Assembly: GCA_039975855.1 (NCBI GenBank) | Contig: JBDWGH010000002.1 | Span: forward strand, 62,001-126,000 | Direction of reading: 5' to 3' | Source: Litorimonas sp039975855 | Lineage (GTDB): Bacteria; Pseudomonadota; Alphaproteobacteria; Caulobacterales; Maricaulaceae | DNA: 64,000 nucleotides | Part shown: positions 1-8,324 of the stretch, piece by piece | Layout: each line of letters opens with the position of its first letter | Position numbering within the stretch: the stretch's first letter is position 1 | The notes under the pieces: generated by a model | The model's input: the letters and a program-made list of their open reading frames with translations, nothing else | What the model was told of the DNA's origin: nothing | Databases searched by the model: none | Made by a program: the position numbers and the translations under genes

Positions 1-600
1 TTTAATGGTCGTATTGCCCTTACCTTCTTCGGTTCCAACGTTCAGCAAACCGACAGAGGGAGCCTGCTTGCCAAATATGGCTCGGAAGTAAGCTTCTCCA
101 AGAACAGCAAATTCTGTTAGTTGCGCGGCATCACATTCGACATTTGCACCGACATCCAAAACGACCGTCATGTCGCCAGACAAATTCGGCCAACTCGCCG
201 CAATCGCTGGACGCTGAACGCCGCGCTTTGCCCGTAGTTGTAATTTAGACATCGCCATCAGCGCGCCGGTGTTTCCGGCTGAAACAGCGATTCCCGCCTG
301 ACCGCCTTTGACGGCAGCGATCGCATTCCACATGCTGGAGCCTTTACCCTTACGTAGAGCCTGGGACGGTTTGTCATCCATAGCGATGGTTTTGTCCGTA
401 TGGAAAACCTCGGACCGTTCCCGGGTACGGGGTGAAGATTCCAATAGCGGCGCTAGCTTTTCAGCATCACCATGCAATTGGAATCGCGCACGACGGCCTT
501 CGCCTTCGTGGGTGAGGAAATATTCAATTCCTTTGATTACGATATCAGGCGCATCATCGCCTCCCATCGCGTCAATTGATATTATGAGTCCGTCTAGCAT
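1..600 (-). CDS. plsX: Phosphate acyltransferase PlsX, 3' end cut by the window
   Basis: PlsX converts acyl-ACP and phosphate to acyl-phosphate, the acyl donor for PlsY in phospholipid synthesis; it is a peripheral membrane enzyme. The reading frame starts at the ATG at 600 (MLDGLIISIDAMGGDDAP) and stays open to base 1, giving 200 residues of the roughly 340 usual for the family. The family's N-terminal IDAMGGDDAP motif, a later SAGNTGALMA stretch and VVLDVGANVE are all visible. The C-terminal third lies outside the window. In alphaproteobacteria plsX commonly lies near the bc1 chaperone gene, as here; the DUF177/YceD and rpmF genes often placed between them are not present. Identification is firm. 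Confidence 0.96.
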   Translation of the reverse strand, partial: MLDGLIISIDAMGGDDAPDIVIKGIEYFLTHEGEGRRARFQLHGDAEKLAPLLESSPRTRERSEVFHTDKTIAMDDKPSQALRKGKGSSMWNAIAAVKGGQAGIAVSAGNTGALMAMSKLQLRAKRGVQRPAIAASWPNLSGDMTVVLDVGANVECDAAQLTEFAVLGEAYFRAIFGKQAPSVGLLNVGTEEGKGNTTIK

Positions 601-665
601 TTAGTGTTCCCGTTAGAGTGCGGGTATAGGGTGCATAGACCATCAAGCCTAGCCATAAACCTGCC

Positions 666-1232
666 TCAATCCATCAATGCCGGAAAGGTGAACTCGGTCA
701 GAGCAATTTCACCAAGCGTCGCTGTTGAGAGGTTTTCATCAAAGGCCAGAAGATAGCGCGAAATCGTGCCCCCTAACGAAGGTTCTTCCCCCCCGATTGA
801 AAGGTTTTTTCCATCAACGGTCAAAGTTTCAGCAAACACTTCCTCAAGAGCAGCCTTTGCATTCTCTTGATTCAAAGCTTCTGCATATTTTTTCACCCGA
901 TCATAAAATAACGAAATCATGGGCTGGATTCGTTTTTTGACGCTAGCATCCGAGAGGGCTTCCTCACGCAAGGCAATCTCAAAGTCATCTTTCATCTCGT
1001 CAAACAAAGCTTGTCCAAGCCGTTCCCCGTTTTCACCATAACGGTTCAAATTCGACAAAACAGCCGCGATATGTAGCGTTAAAACATCAATACGCCCATC
1101 ATAGCTGTCCGTAAAACCACCCTTAGTATAGAATTCGGGGAGTCGGGATTGAGCCATTAGTTTCGTATAAATTCGGCGCGCATCCTTGGTCGCAGCATCG
1201 TCTCGTCCGAATAAACGGTTTAAAAATCCCAT
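666..1232 (-). CDS. Ubiquinol-cytochrome c chaperone family protein (CBP3/UQCC1-like)
   Basis: Members of this family assist assembly of cytochrome b in the bc1 complex; the mitochondrial relatives are Cbp3/UQCC1. The protein is mainly alpha-helical and starts MGFLNRLFGR, a short basic amphipathic segment typical of bacterial members. The frame is open for 11 codons upstream (to 1265), but the ATG at 1232 begins at this conserved N-terminus, so I prefer it; this gives 188 residues. It is transcribed toward plsX, with 65 bases between them, and diverges from bamE. The family call rests on length, the N-terminal segment and the plsX/bamE context. Function in this organism is inferred. Confidence 0.8.
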   Translation of the reverse strand: MGFLNRLFGRDDAATKDARRIYTKLMAQSRLPEFYTKGGFTDSYDGRIDVLTLHIAAVLSNLNRYGENGERLGQALFDEMKDDFEIALREEALSDASVKKRIQPMISLFYDRVKKYAEALNQENAKAALEEVFAETLTVDGKNLSIGGEEPSLGGTISRYLLAFDENLSTATLGEIALTEFTFPALMD

Positions 1233-1347
1233 ATTCTTGGCCTCACTCCGGTCAATCCTGACCAAATCTTCACGCAGTTACTGTCTTGCCCTGCCTATGA
1301 CGGAGCGTTAGGTCCATCACAACTAAAGACTCTACGCGTGATACATT

Positions 1348-1851
1348 ATGAACGTGCCAACAAAACTTTTGATACTTGCAGCCGCTGCGACATTCGCCAC
1401 AGGGTGTAACCCTGTTTTACGAACGCATGGCTATATTCCGACGGCGGAAAAGCCGCAAGCGGTGAACCCGGAAACGGACACCAAATCTTCCGTTCTGTCA
1501 CGCCTTGGCAACCCATCGGTGAAATCCACCTTTGATGAAAAATTAGAAGACGACGTTTGGTATTACGTCACCTCCGTTCGCCAACGTTACGCTTATCTCC
1601 GCCCGCAAATCGAAGACCGAACGATAACGGCGATCCATTTCAACCCAGATGGGCAAGTCACGAAAGTCGCCGAATATGGCCTAGAGGACGGTGTGCCTGT
1701 CAATTACGTTGACCGGACCACTCCAACACGTGGTCGCGAACTCTCTGCTCTGGAGCAAATCTTTGGCACAATCGGCCGTCTTCCGACAGATCGCCTGACA
1801 GGTGCAAACCAGCAAACTGGTGGCGGAGGCGGCGCAGGCCAAGGCAACTAA
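1348..1851 (+). CDS. bamE: Outer membrane assembly lipoprotein BamE (SmpA/OmlA)
   Basis: BamE is a small lipoprotein subunit of the BAM machine that inserts beta-barrel proteins into the outer membrane. The 167-residue product has a signal peptide ending in a lipobox (FATGC, Cys20). The SmpA/OmlA core follows, including VLSRLGNPS and a DDVWYYVTS strand, and residues 95-105 (TITAIHFNPDG) match the family's strand before the helix. The C-terminus is a low-complexity Gln/Gly tail (TGGGGGAGQGN), longer than the enterobacterial protein but usual in alphaproteobacteria. It diverges from the bc1 chaperone gene; the 115 bases between hold both promoters, with no site I can name. Confidence 0.9.
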   Translation: MNVPTKLLILAAAATFATGCNPVLRTHGYIPTAEKPQAVNPETDTKSSVLSRLGNPSVKSTFDEKLEDDVWYYVTSVRQRYAYLRPQIEDRTITAIHFNPDGQVTKVAEYGLEDGVPVNYVDRTTPTRGRELSALEQIFGTIGRLPTDRLTGANQQTGGGGGAGQGN

Positions 1852-1857
1852 GCTCGT

Positions 1858-2838
1858 CTATTTGTGGCGATAGCCCTTATGGGGCCATGCCATCTCTTGA
1901 CCATCCACATCCAAACAAACTGATCCTTGTCCAGCAAGCAATGACCCTATGAGCGTCAACTTGAGCTTAGCTTTTCGGGCTGCGTCAAATATCGCCTGAC
2001 GGCTCTCAACTTTAGCTGTAAAAACAACACCATAATCATCCCCGAAACTCGCAAGGGATTGCCTGGATTTCATCGAATCTTTCTGCGCGTCAGCCCAACT
2101 CTCCGCCCCCAACGAAAATGGTAAGGCATCAAAATTCAAAGTCGCACATGTTCCGCTCAATTTAGAGATATGGGCAACATCGGCCATTACTCCATCTGAA
2201 ATATCAGCGGCCGCGCTCGCGAAGTTTGCGAGTATATTTTTATAAGCGAATGCAGGTTCAGGCCGCCAATAGGCCGATTCAAATTCGAAAAGGTGCTCAC
2301 CTTTAGGCGCAGGTTGGATCGGCTGATTCGTGACCAAATCACATCCCAACTTCCCATTTCCCAAAACACCACTGACCCATATATCGTCGCCCAGGGCTGC
2401 CCCTGCCCTTTGCACCATTTCGCCCTCAGGGACTTCACCAATTAAGGTAATTGAGAAAACTGCAGGACCATCAATGACCGTCGTATCTCCGCCCCACAAT
2501 GTACAACCGAATTCAGCTTGTGTCGTTTCCAGACCTTTCGCGAACGCCGGAATCCACTGCTCCATCTTTTCCGCTGGCATTGAGACTGAGAGTTGGTAGC
2601 CAATCGGCACCCCGCCTTTAACGGCGATGTCGGATAAATTTGTTCGCAATAAGCGTTCAGCAACATCTGCCCCATACATATTATTTGGGAAATGGACGTC
2701 CTCTACAAAGCTATCTGTTGTAATGAGAATGTCGAAACCAGGTTTCGGCGTAAACCGAGATGTATCATCTTTAAGTCTGAGCCCCTCTGGCCCAGCCAAA
2801 GGCGCGAAATAGCGTTCAATCAGATCAAACTCATTCAT
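1858..2838 (-). CDS. thiL: Thiamine-monophosphate kinase ThiL
   Basis: ThiL phosphorylates thiamine monophosphate to thiamine pyrophosphate in the last step of cofactor synthesis in the cytoplasm. The 326-residue product begins MNEFDLIERYFAPLAG. It shows the metal- and ATP-binding motifs of the AIR synthase/ThiL superfamily: TTDSFVEDVHF, TNLSDIAVKGG, LWGGDTT, ADISDGVMADV and FGDDYGV. The frame is open further upstream to 3105, but that part only shadows nusB. The ATG at 2838 overlaps the nusB stop within ATGAATGA, a translational-coupling arrangement. It is the last gene of the glyA-nrdR-rib-nusB-thiL run; bamE converges on it with 6 bases between the stops. Confidence 0.95.
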   Translation of the reverse strand: MNEFDLIERYFAPLAGPEGLRLKDDTSRFTPKPGFDILITTDSFVEDVHFPNNMYGADVAERLLRTNLSDIAVKGGVPIGYQLSVSMPAEKMEQWIPAFAKGLETTQAEFGCTLWGGDTTVIDGPAVFSITLIGEVPEGEMVQRAGAALGDDIWVSGVLGNGKLGCDLVTNQPIQPAPKGEHLFEFESAYWRPEPAFAYKNILANFASAAADISDGVMADVAHISKLSGTCATLNFDALPFSLGAESWADAQKDSMKSRQSLASFGDDYGVVFTAKVESRQAIFDAARKAKLKLTLIGSLLAGQGSVCLDVDGQEMAWPHKGYRHK

Positions 2839-3373
2839 GGGTTTCGGGGGCATCTCCAGATGAAATGTCCTCGGCACGAGGCTCAACCACAACAGGCTCT
2901 GCATGGGCCGCAGTGAGGCCGAATTCAGCCGCTCGCGTTTCCTTTGCGATCTTATCCAGCACCCCGTTGACGATCCCAGGCTCTTTTCCTGAGAAGAACT
3001 CTGTCGCAATCGCCATATACTCATTGATAATGACCAAGGCTGGAACATCAGGGCGAAGCTGAATTTCATAAGTCGCAGACCGTAGCAAAGCCCGCAATGT
3101 CGCATCCAAACGACGCAGTGGCCATTTGTTGGACAGTCGACTTTCTATCGCTTCGTCTATTTTGGTTTGTTCGCGGACAACGCCGTTCATAATGTCTTCG
3201 AAATACGGCTCATCAGCGCGCACCATACCAGGTTCATCTTCATACCCGAACCGATGGTCTAGAAACTCTTTGACGACCGTTTTGTGAGGCGCTCCTGAGA
3301 CATCCATTTGATAGAGTGCTTGAACAGCGCTCCTTCGTGAGACACGCCGATGCTTTGGGTTTGCGCCGCTCAT
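2831..3373 (-). CDS. nusB: Transcription antitermination factor NusB
   Basis: NusB binds boxA RNA with NusE (S10) and supports antitermination on rRNA operons. The 180-residue product starts MSGANPKHRRVSRRSAVQ. The NusB RNA-binding fold is recognisable in RRSAVQALYQMD, the WPLRRLDATLRALLRSATYE segment and VIINEYMAIATEFFSGKEPG near the C-terminus. The frame continues 14 codons upstream, but the ATG at 3373 overlaps the ribH stop in an ATGA junction, so I place the start there. The C-terminus carries about 25 residues of acidic extension beyond the usual end. The ribH-nusB-thiL order is common in proteobacteria. Confidence 0.94.
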   Translation of the reverse strand: MSGANPKHRRVSRRSAVQALYQMDVSGAPHKTVVKEFLDHRFGYEDEPGMVRADEPYFEDIMNGVVREQTKIDEAIESRLSNKWPLRRLDATLRALLRSATYEIQLRPDVPALVIINEYMAIATEFFSGKEPGIVNGVLDKIAKETRAAEFGLTAAHAEPVVVEPRAEDISSGDAPETHE

Positions 3374-3798
3374 GCCTTGTTCAATTCGTCGCGCAGTTGA
3401 ATCATGCGTAGACAAGCAGAGGCCGCGAAGCCGCCCTTATCTTTCTGATCAGGCTTTGAACGCGCGATCGCTTGCGCTTCATTTTCAACGGTGATGATTC
3501 CATTACCAATCGCGAGTTGATGATCGACAGCGAGATCCATCAATGCCCGCGCTGATTCTTCGCAGACATAATCATAATGCGTCGTCTCACCGCGAATAAC
3601 GCAACCGAGTGCAACATATCCATCATATCCTGATTTCGCTTTCTCAGCATAAGAGATAATGTGAGGAATCTCGAGCGCACCGGGGACGTTGACCTTTACG
3701 ACTTCCGCGCCGGCGGCCTGTAATTTCGCCAAGGCGCCTTGCAACAAATCTTCGGAAATCGACTCGTAATAGCGAGCCTCAATGACAAGAATTTTCAT
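3370..3798 (-). CDS. ribH: 6,7-dimethyl-8-ribityllumazine synthase RibH
   Basis: Lumazine synthase condenses 5-amino-6-ribitylaminouracil with 3,4-dihydroxy-2-butanone 4-phosphate to give the riboflavin precursor. The 142-residue product has the family's VPGALEIPHII substrate-binding stretch, then ALGCVIRGETTHYDYVCEE, which carries the catalytic His, and GNGIITVEN. Length is typical. It starts one base after the ribBA stop and its stop overlaps nusB. All steps from DARP reduction to riboflavin are encoded in this operon, so it is probably co-translated with RibE and RibBA. Confidence 0.96.
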   Translation of the reverse strand: MKILVIEARYYESISEDLLQGALAKLQAAGAEVVKVNVPGALEIPHIISYAEKAKSGYDGYVALGCVIRGETTHYDYVCEESARALMDLAVDHQLAIGNGIITVENEAQAIARSKPDQKDKGGFAASACLRMIQLRDELNKA

Positions 3799-3799
3799 A

Positions 3800-4942
3800 T
3801 TATTTCCGTGTGTTCAGCAAAGGCGTGATGCCGTCGAGTTCAAGATCGTAAGCATCTAGACCAATAATTTTTGGCATAACATTCGTTATGAGCGTCATTT
3901 TATGAACGCCCTGATGAGATAGGATTTGTGCCCCGACACCATATTCGCGAATGGTTTGTTCTTTTCGGTTCACGGTTGATTTGTGCGCGCCCAGACGCTC
4001 CAGCAGGCTGTCAATCGAACCTTCACGGATGAGAACAAGAACCGAGTGCCCATCATGCGCAGCGAGTTGCTTCATCGCGTCCCAAATCAAGCCTGAACGC
4101 GGGCTTTCTTCGGATAGAATATCTCCCGCAAAATCGATCTTATGAACCCGCACGAGACTCGGTTCGCCCTTTTTAGCTTCACCTTTAGAAAGCGCGACAT
4201 GTTCCTTACCGTCCAAGAAATTCCGATAGACATGAATTTTGAAATCATCTCCGTTTTGACTACGGAAGTCGCTGCTCGCAATATGACGGACGAAATGATC
4301 CTTCTGCAGGCGATGCGCGACAAGATCTTCAATCGTTCCGATCTTCAATCCATGAAGCTGCGCAAACCCGATCAAATCAGGCAAACGGGCCATCGTCCCA
4401 TCATCATTCATAATTTCGCAGATTACCGCTGAAGGGTTCAATCCAGCCATACGTGAAATATCAACTGACGCTTCGGTGTGACCCGTACGTACCAGCACAC
4501 CGCCATCTTTCGCGATTAGCGGGAACATATGACCCGGCGTAACGATGTCATCTTCCCGGCTATCAGGGTCAATGGCGACTTGGATTGTAAGAGCACGATC
4601 TGCGGCACTAATCCCTGTTGTGACACCTTCGCGTGCTTCAATAGACTGCGTAAAGGCTGTCTCGAAACGCGAGCCATTGTTTTTGTTCTGCGGCTCCAAA
4701 CCGAGCGTGTCTGCGCGCTGTGCTTCAATCGCCAAGCAAATCAGGCCGCGTCCGTGCTTGGCCATGAAGTTCACTGCATCTGGCGTTGCAAACTGGGCCG
4801 GGATAATCAGGTCGCCTTCATTTTCGCGATCCTCTGCATCAACCAGAATATACATCCGGCCGTTCCGGGCATCGTCAATGATTTCTTCCGGCGTCGCGAG
4901 TTGGTAGACGTCGTCGAAGGTGGCTGTGTTTAGGTCCGTCAA
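3800..4942 (-). CDS. ribBA: RibBA-type protein: active DHBP synthase domain with a degenerate GTP cyclohydrolase II domain
   Basis: The N-terminal half (about residues 15-215) is 3,4-dihydroxy-2-butanone 4-phosphate synthase: DAEDRENEGDLIIPAQ gives the acidic metal site, and RTGHTEASVDISRMAGL and EIMNDDG are present. The C-terminal half aligns in length with GTP cyclohydrolase II, but the zinc-binding region of active enzymes (Cys-x10-Cys-x-Cys, usually after RVHSEC) reads RVHKIDFAGDILSEESPRSG with no cysteine. I therefore expect only RibB activity; a separate ribA should exist elsewhere. Such RibBX-like proteins are known in proteobacteria. The start overlaps the ribE stop by 4 bases (ATGA). 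The fusion is 380 residues, near the normal RibBA length. Confidence 0.93.
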   Translation of the reverse strand: MTDLNTATFDDVYQLATPEEIIDDARNGRMYILVDAEDRENEGDLIIPAQFATPDAVNFMAKHGRGLICLAIEAQRADTLGLEPQNKNNGSRFETAFTQSIEAREGVTTGISAADRALTIQVAIDPDSREDDIVTPGHMFPLIAKDGGVLVRTGHTEASVDISRMAGLNPSAVICEIMNDDGTMARLPDLIGFAQLHGLKIGTIEDLVAHRLQKDHFVRHIASSDFRSQNGDDFKIHVYRNFLDGKEHVALSKGEAKKGEPSLVRVHKIDFAGDILSEESPRSGLIWDAMKQLAAHDGHSVLVLIREGSIDSLLERLGAHKSTVNRKEQTIREYGVGAQILSHQGVHKMTLITNVMPKIIGLDAYDLELDGITPLLNTRK

Positions 4943-5553
4943 GTTTTCTGTCCCATGGAGGCTAGGTAGCGCGCGACATAGCGGGCGATGAGGTCAATTT
5001 CCAGATTTACTTCATCACCTGGCTGTAATCCACCCAAGGTCGTCGCTTGGGCGGTATGCGGGATTATATTGACGGAAAATGTGGAACCAGAGGCTTCGTT
5101 CACAGTCAACGATACGCCATCCACTGTAATTGATCCCTTCGGCGCAATCCCGAAAGCAATGTGATCAGGCGCAGTGAAATCCAGTTTCAACGATCCCGCA
5201 ATCTCAGTCCGAGCAGACAACTTGCCCACACCATCGACATGGCCGGTCACTAAATGACCCCCTAATTCATCCGCGCCAGTCAGAGCGCGCTCTAGATTGA
5301 TTTTGGTGCCTGCCTCCCATTTTCCCATCGTGGTCTTGTCCAAGCTTTCGTCTGAAACCTCGAAAGCGTACCAATTCGGTCCTTTTTCGATAACGGTCAT
5401 ACAGGCCCCTGCGTTGGAAATGGATGCGCCTATATCAATCGTTGATGTGTCATAGACACATTCCACATCCATGCGGGTGTCGCCCCACTCACCACCTGTG
5501 CCCCGCGTAACGGATTTAACCGTCCCGATATCTGTAATAATTCCTGTGAACAT
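4939..5553 (-). CDS. ribE: Riboflavin synthase, alpha chain
   Basis: Riboflavin synthase dismutates two 6,7-dimethyl-8-ribityllumazine molecules to riboflavin and DARP. The product is 204 residues and starts MFTGIITDIGTV, the near-invariant N-terminus of the family. The two lumazine-binding barrels are visible: the first holds the SNAGACMTV motif and LGGHLVTGHVDGVG, the second holds KGSITVDGVSLTVNE and IIPHTAQATTLG. Length is typical. The start codon shares a base with the ribD stop (TAATG) and its stop overlaps ribBA. Also called ribC in some genomes. Confidence 0.96.
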   Translation of the reverse strand: MFTGIITDIGTVKSVTRGTGGEWGDTRMDVECVYDTSTIDIGASISNAGACMTVIEKGPNWYAFEVSDESLDKTTMGKWEAGTKINLERALTGADELGGHLVTGHVDGVGKLSARTEIAGSLKLDFTAPDHIAFGIAPKGSITVDGVSLTVNEASGSTFSVNIIPHTAQATTLGGLQPGDEVNLEIDLIARYVARYLASMGQKT

Positions 5554-6215
5554 TAATCTTCGCTTTCATCCGATCGGACGTAAATTTCATGAAGGTCCTG
5601 ACCGACCTCGCTCACCTTTATACGGTGCAACCGAACAACCTGATCCATTTCAGTTAGGCTAAGAGCTCCAACACAATCGCGACCATCGCCGCCCAATAAA
5701 ACAGGTGCACGGTACCAATGAAGCGTATCGTATAATCCGGCTCTTACAAAACTCGCGATTAAAGTCCCGCCCCCTTCAATCAAAATTGACCGAAGACCCG
5801 CCTGCCCCATGATTGATACTGCCTCTTCCAGGCTCAAACCGTTCTCATCTGTAACAGCATGCACAACCACGCCATGCTCACGTAAAACGTCGGCCTTGGC
5901 TTGCGATCCATCCCGCGTGAAGACCCAAGTTGGAACCTCTTTAGCCGTCGCGACTAGATAGGACCCAACATCCAGCTTTAACGTCGTATCAAACACTACG
6001 CGTACCGGGTCTTTCAAGCCCGGCACACGTGAGGTCAGATGAGGATTATCCAATTCGGCCGTAATCGCACCGATGGCAATCGCGTCATTCTCAGCACGCA
6101 AGTACCGTCCGTGAGCTCGCGCCGCATCAGATGTCACCCATTGGGAGTCGCCATTCGCTAAGGCGATTTTTCCGTCAAGCGAGGTGGCCAATTTGAGGGT
6201 GATTTTAGGACGCAA
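5553..6215 (-). CDS. ribD: RibD reductase-domain protein (deaminase domain absent)
   Basis: This is the C-terminal reductase half of RibD, which reduces the ribosyl-aminopyrimidine intermediate to its ribityl form with NADPH. The 220-residue product starts MRPKITLKLATSLDGKIAL, the start of the DHFR-like reductase fold, and carries SQWVTSDAARAHGRYLRAEN, AIAIGAITAELDNPHL and ILIEGGGTLIASF. Full RibD has an N-terminal CMP/dCMP deaminase-type zinc domain (HAE and PCxxxGRTPPC); neither it nor a pseudogene remnant lies in the 2 bases before the nrdR stop or in other frames of nrdR. The deaminase step must come from another locus. Gene order (nrdR-ribD-ribE-ribBA-ribH) is the normal one. Confidence 0.9.
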   Translation of the reverse strand: MRPKITLKLATSLDGKIALANGDSQWVTSDAARAHGRYLRAENDAIAIGAITAELDNPHLTSRVPGLKDPVRVVFDTTLKLDVGSYLVATAKEVPTWVFTRDGSQAKADVLREHGVVVHAVTDENGLSLEEAVSIMGQAGLRSILIEGGGTLIASFVRAGLYDTLHWYRAPVLLGGDGRDCVGALSLTEMDQVVRLHRIKVSEVGQDLHEIYVRSDESED

Positions 6216-6217
6216 AC

Positions 6218-6685
6218 CTATTCGTCCTCTTCTGACGACAGCATTTCTTCCTGGATAAATGCACCGAAGTCTTCTGTCGCGCGAAAGTCTTTATAAACAG
6301 AGGCATAGCGGACATAAGCGATCTTATCCAAATTGGACAATCCCTCCATGACCAGTTCCCCGATACGATCGGATTCGATGTCAGATGTCCCGCCAGCTTC
6401 GAGTTGCCGAACAACACCTGATATCATCTGCTCAATCCGTTCAGGTTCGACGGGCCGTTTCTGTAACGCGATCATGACGGAACGTGCGAGTTTATCTCGG
6501 TCAAAGGGCGTGCGTCGGCCCGATTTCTTGACAACTGTGAGGTCTCGTAATTGTACGCGTTCAAAAGTCGTAAACCGCGCGCCGCAGCTGCCGCACTGAC
6601 GGCGGCGGCGCACAGCGGTATTATCCTCAGCCTGACGCGAGTCTTTGACCTGTGTGTCTTCGGATGAACAGAATGGGCAACGCAT
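6218..6685 (-). CDS. nrdR: Transcriptional regulator NrdR
   Basis: NrdR is a zinc-ribbon/ATP-cone repressor of ribonucleotide reductase genes. The 155-residue product begins MRCPFCSSEDTQVKDSR and continues RRRRQCGSCGARFTTFE, so the zinc ribbon has its four cysteines. The ATP-cone follows from about residue 50 (TVVKKSGRRTPFDRDKLARS). The C-terminus is slightly acidic and extended. It lies 44 bases after the small membrane protein gene and 2 bases before ribD. Its place between glyA and the rib genes is the common alphaproteobacterial order. NrdR boxes would lie at nrd promoters outside this window. Confidence 0.95.
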   Translation of the reverse strand: MRCPFCSSEDTQVKDSRQAEDNTAVRRRRQCGSCGARFTTFERVQLRDLTVVKKSGRRTPFDRDKLARSVMIALQKRPVEPERIEQMISGVVRQLEAGGTSDIESDRIGELVMEGLSNLDKIAYVRYASVYKDFRATEDFGAFIQEEMLSSEEDE

Positions 6686-6729
6686 AGTCTCTTAAATAGG
6701 AGTTATGTCGAGGAGTGCAATGAATCACT

Positions 6730-6933
6730 TCAAAGGTCTGTATCCGACCACTTTGAACGACGAGCACGATGTATCAAATAACCAGTCCAAACCCCACCAA
6801 CAATCCCGAGAACTAAATCACTTTTCACGTCTTGGGTGCCCGACCGTCTCATATTCCAAGCAATTCCAAGCGCGATCATAAGCGGATAACCAATCGTTAT
6901 CAGCCACATAATAATATCGCCAAGACGACTCAA
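6730..6933 (-). CDS. Small membrane protein of unknown function
   Basis: A 67-residue product that starts MSRLGDIIMWLITIGYP. It has one clear hydrophobic segment (about residues 8-27), a basic and polar linker, then a second, weaker hydrophobic segment around residues 40-53 and a charged tail. I do not recognise a family. It is placed 6 bases after the glyA stop and upstream of nrdR on the same strand, so it is probably translated as part of the operon. Short length and unknown family keep confidence moderate. Confidence 0.5.
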   Translation of the reverse strand: MSRLGDIIMWLITIGYPLMIALGIAWNMRRSGTQDVKSDLVLGIVGGVWTGYLIHRARRSKWSDTDL

Positions 6934-6939
6934 AAAGAG

Positions 6940-8244
6940 CTAGCTATAAATCGGGAAGCGTGACGTTAGCGCGATAACCCGCTCTTTCACGCTGGCTTCG
7001 ATTTCAGCATTACCTTCAGGATTCTCCGCGAGGCCATCCAGAACTTCGACCATTAACTGACCAATTTCGCGGAACTCCGCAGGACCAAAGCCGCGCGTTG
7101 TTCCAGCCGGAGAGCCGACGCGGATTCCAGATGTGATGGTGAACTTCTCTTTATCGAACGGGATACCGTTCTTGTTGCAGGTGATATAAGCGCGTCCAAG
7201 CGCAGCTTCCGCAGCATTGCCTTTCACGCCTTTTGGAGAGAGATCAATCAGCGCCAAATGCGTATCGGTTCCGCCTGAAACAACCGCATAACCACCTTCA
7301 ACCATGGCCGCAGCCATAGCTTGGCAGTTATCGATAACGCGTTGGGAATAAGCCTTAAATTCTGGCTTTAATGCATCACCAAAGGCGACAGCTTTGCCAG
7401 CGATGACATGCATGAGCGGTCCACCCTGCAGGCCAGGGAAAATCGCTGAATTAAACTTACGCGCCAGCTTTTTGTCATCCGTAAGGATCATGCCGCCGCG
7501 AGGTCCGCGCAGCGTCTTATGCGTTGTGGTCGTCGCCACATGGGCATGCGGGAATGGTGATGGATGCGTTCCGCCAGCAATAAGACCCGCAATGTGCGCC
7601 ATATCAACATGAAGATAGGCACCAACCATGTCAGCGATTTCGCGAAAGCGTTTGAAATCAATGACGCGAGGATAAGCAGAGCCACCGCAGATGATGAGCT
7701 TTGGCTTGTGCTCTTTCGCCAGCGCTTCAACATTATCATAATCGATCAAATGCGTGTCTTCGAGCACGCCATACGTCACAGCGTTAAACCACTTACCGGA
7801 CATGTTTGGCGGGGCGCCGTGCGTCAGATGTCCACCGGAAGCGAGGTCCATACCGAGGATCGTATCACCCGGCTGAAGAAGCGCGAGGAAGACGCCTTGG
7901 TTAGCTTGAGAACCGGAGTTCGGCTGCACATTGGCATAGCCTACGTTGAAGAGCTTGCACGCGCGTTCGATGGCGAGATTTTCCGCGACGTCCACATGTT
8001 CGCACCCGCCATAGTAACGCTTGCCCGGATAGCCTTCGGCATATTTGTTTGTCAGGACAGAGCCTTGCGCTTCGAGGACGGCTTTGGAGACAATGTTCTC
8101 GGATGCAATCAACTCGATCTCATGCTGCTGGCGATGCAATTCATCCTGCATTGACGCGAACAGCTCAGGATCACGATCCTTGAGGCTTTGTGAGAAGTAT
8201 TGGTCGAGATGGGCGACGCCTTGGTCATTGGCAGCAGCGGTCAT
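6940..8244 (-). CDS. glyA: Serine hydroxymethyltransferase GlyA
   Basis: GlyA is the PLP enzyme that interconverts serine and glycine and supplies 5,10-methylene-tetrahydrofolate. The 434-residue product has the family's IELIASENIVS N-terminal motif, NKYAEGYPGKRYYGGCE, and the PLP-lysine stretch TTTTHKTLRGPRGG. The C-terminal TSGIRVGSPAGTTRGFG is also present. The ATG at 8244 follows a GGAGAA ribosome binding site. It heads the operon that continues through nrdR, the rib genes, nusB and thiL. The 80 bases between its start and the stop of the next upstream gene hold the likely promoter; I see no riboswitch there. Confidence 0.97.
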   Translation of the reverse strand: MTAAANDQGVAHLDQYFSQSLKDRDPELFASMQDELHRQQHEIELIASENIVSKAVLEAQGSVLTNKYAEGYPGKRYYGGCEHVDVAENLAIERACKLFNVGYANVQPNSGSQANQGVFLALLQPGDTILGMDLASGGHLTHGAPPNMSGKWFNAVTYGVLEDTHLIDYDNVEALAKEHKPKLIICGGSAYPRVIDFKRFREIADMVGAYLHVDMAHIAGLIAGGTHPSPFPHAHVATTTTHKTLRGPRGGMILTDDKKLARKFNSAIFPGLQGGPLMHVIAGKAVAFGDALKPEFKAYSQRVIDNCQAMAAAMVEGGYAVVSGGTDTHLALIDLSPKGVKGNAAEAALGRAYITCNKNGIPFDKEKFTITSGIRVGSPAGTTRGFGPAEFREIGQLMVEVLDGLAENPEGNAEIEASVKERVIALTSRFPIYS

Positions 8245-8324
8245 GGGATTCTCCGTGGACGGTACAGGTGCGCCCTATAAAATCTTAACGTTTTACGCAA
8301 TGGGACAACTTCGTAGTTTTGAAC

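Noticed and set aside
7564..8154. Long open frame (196 residues) opposite glyA
   Set aside because: It is the antisense shadow of glyA, has no domain or ribosome binding site, and glyA is fully intact.
8245..8324. Possible riboswitch before glyA
   Set aside because: The 80 bases do not hold glycine, SAM or THF riboswitch consensus features that I can see.
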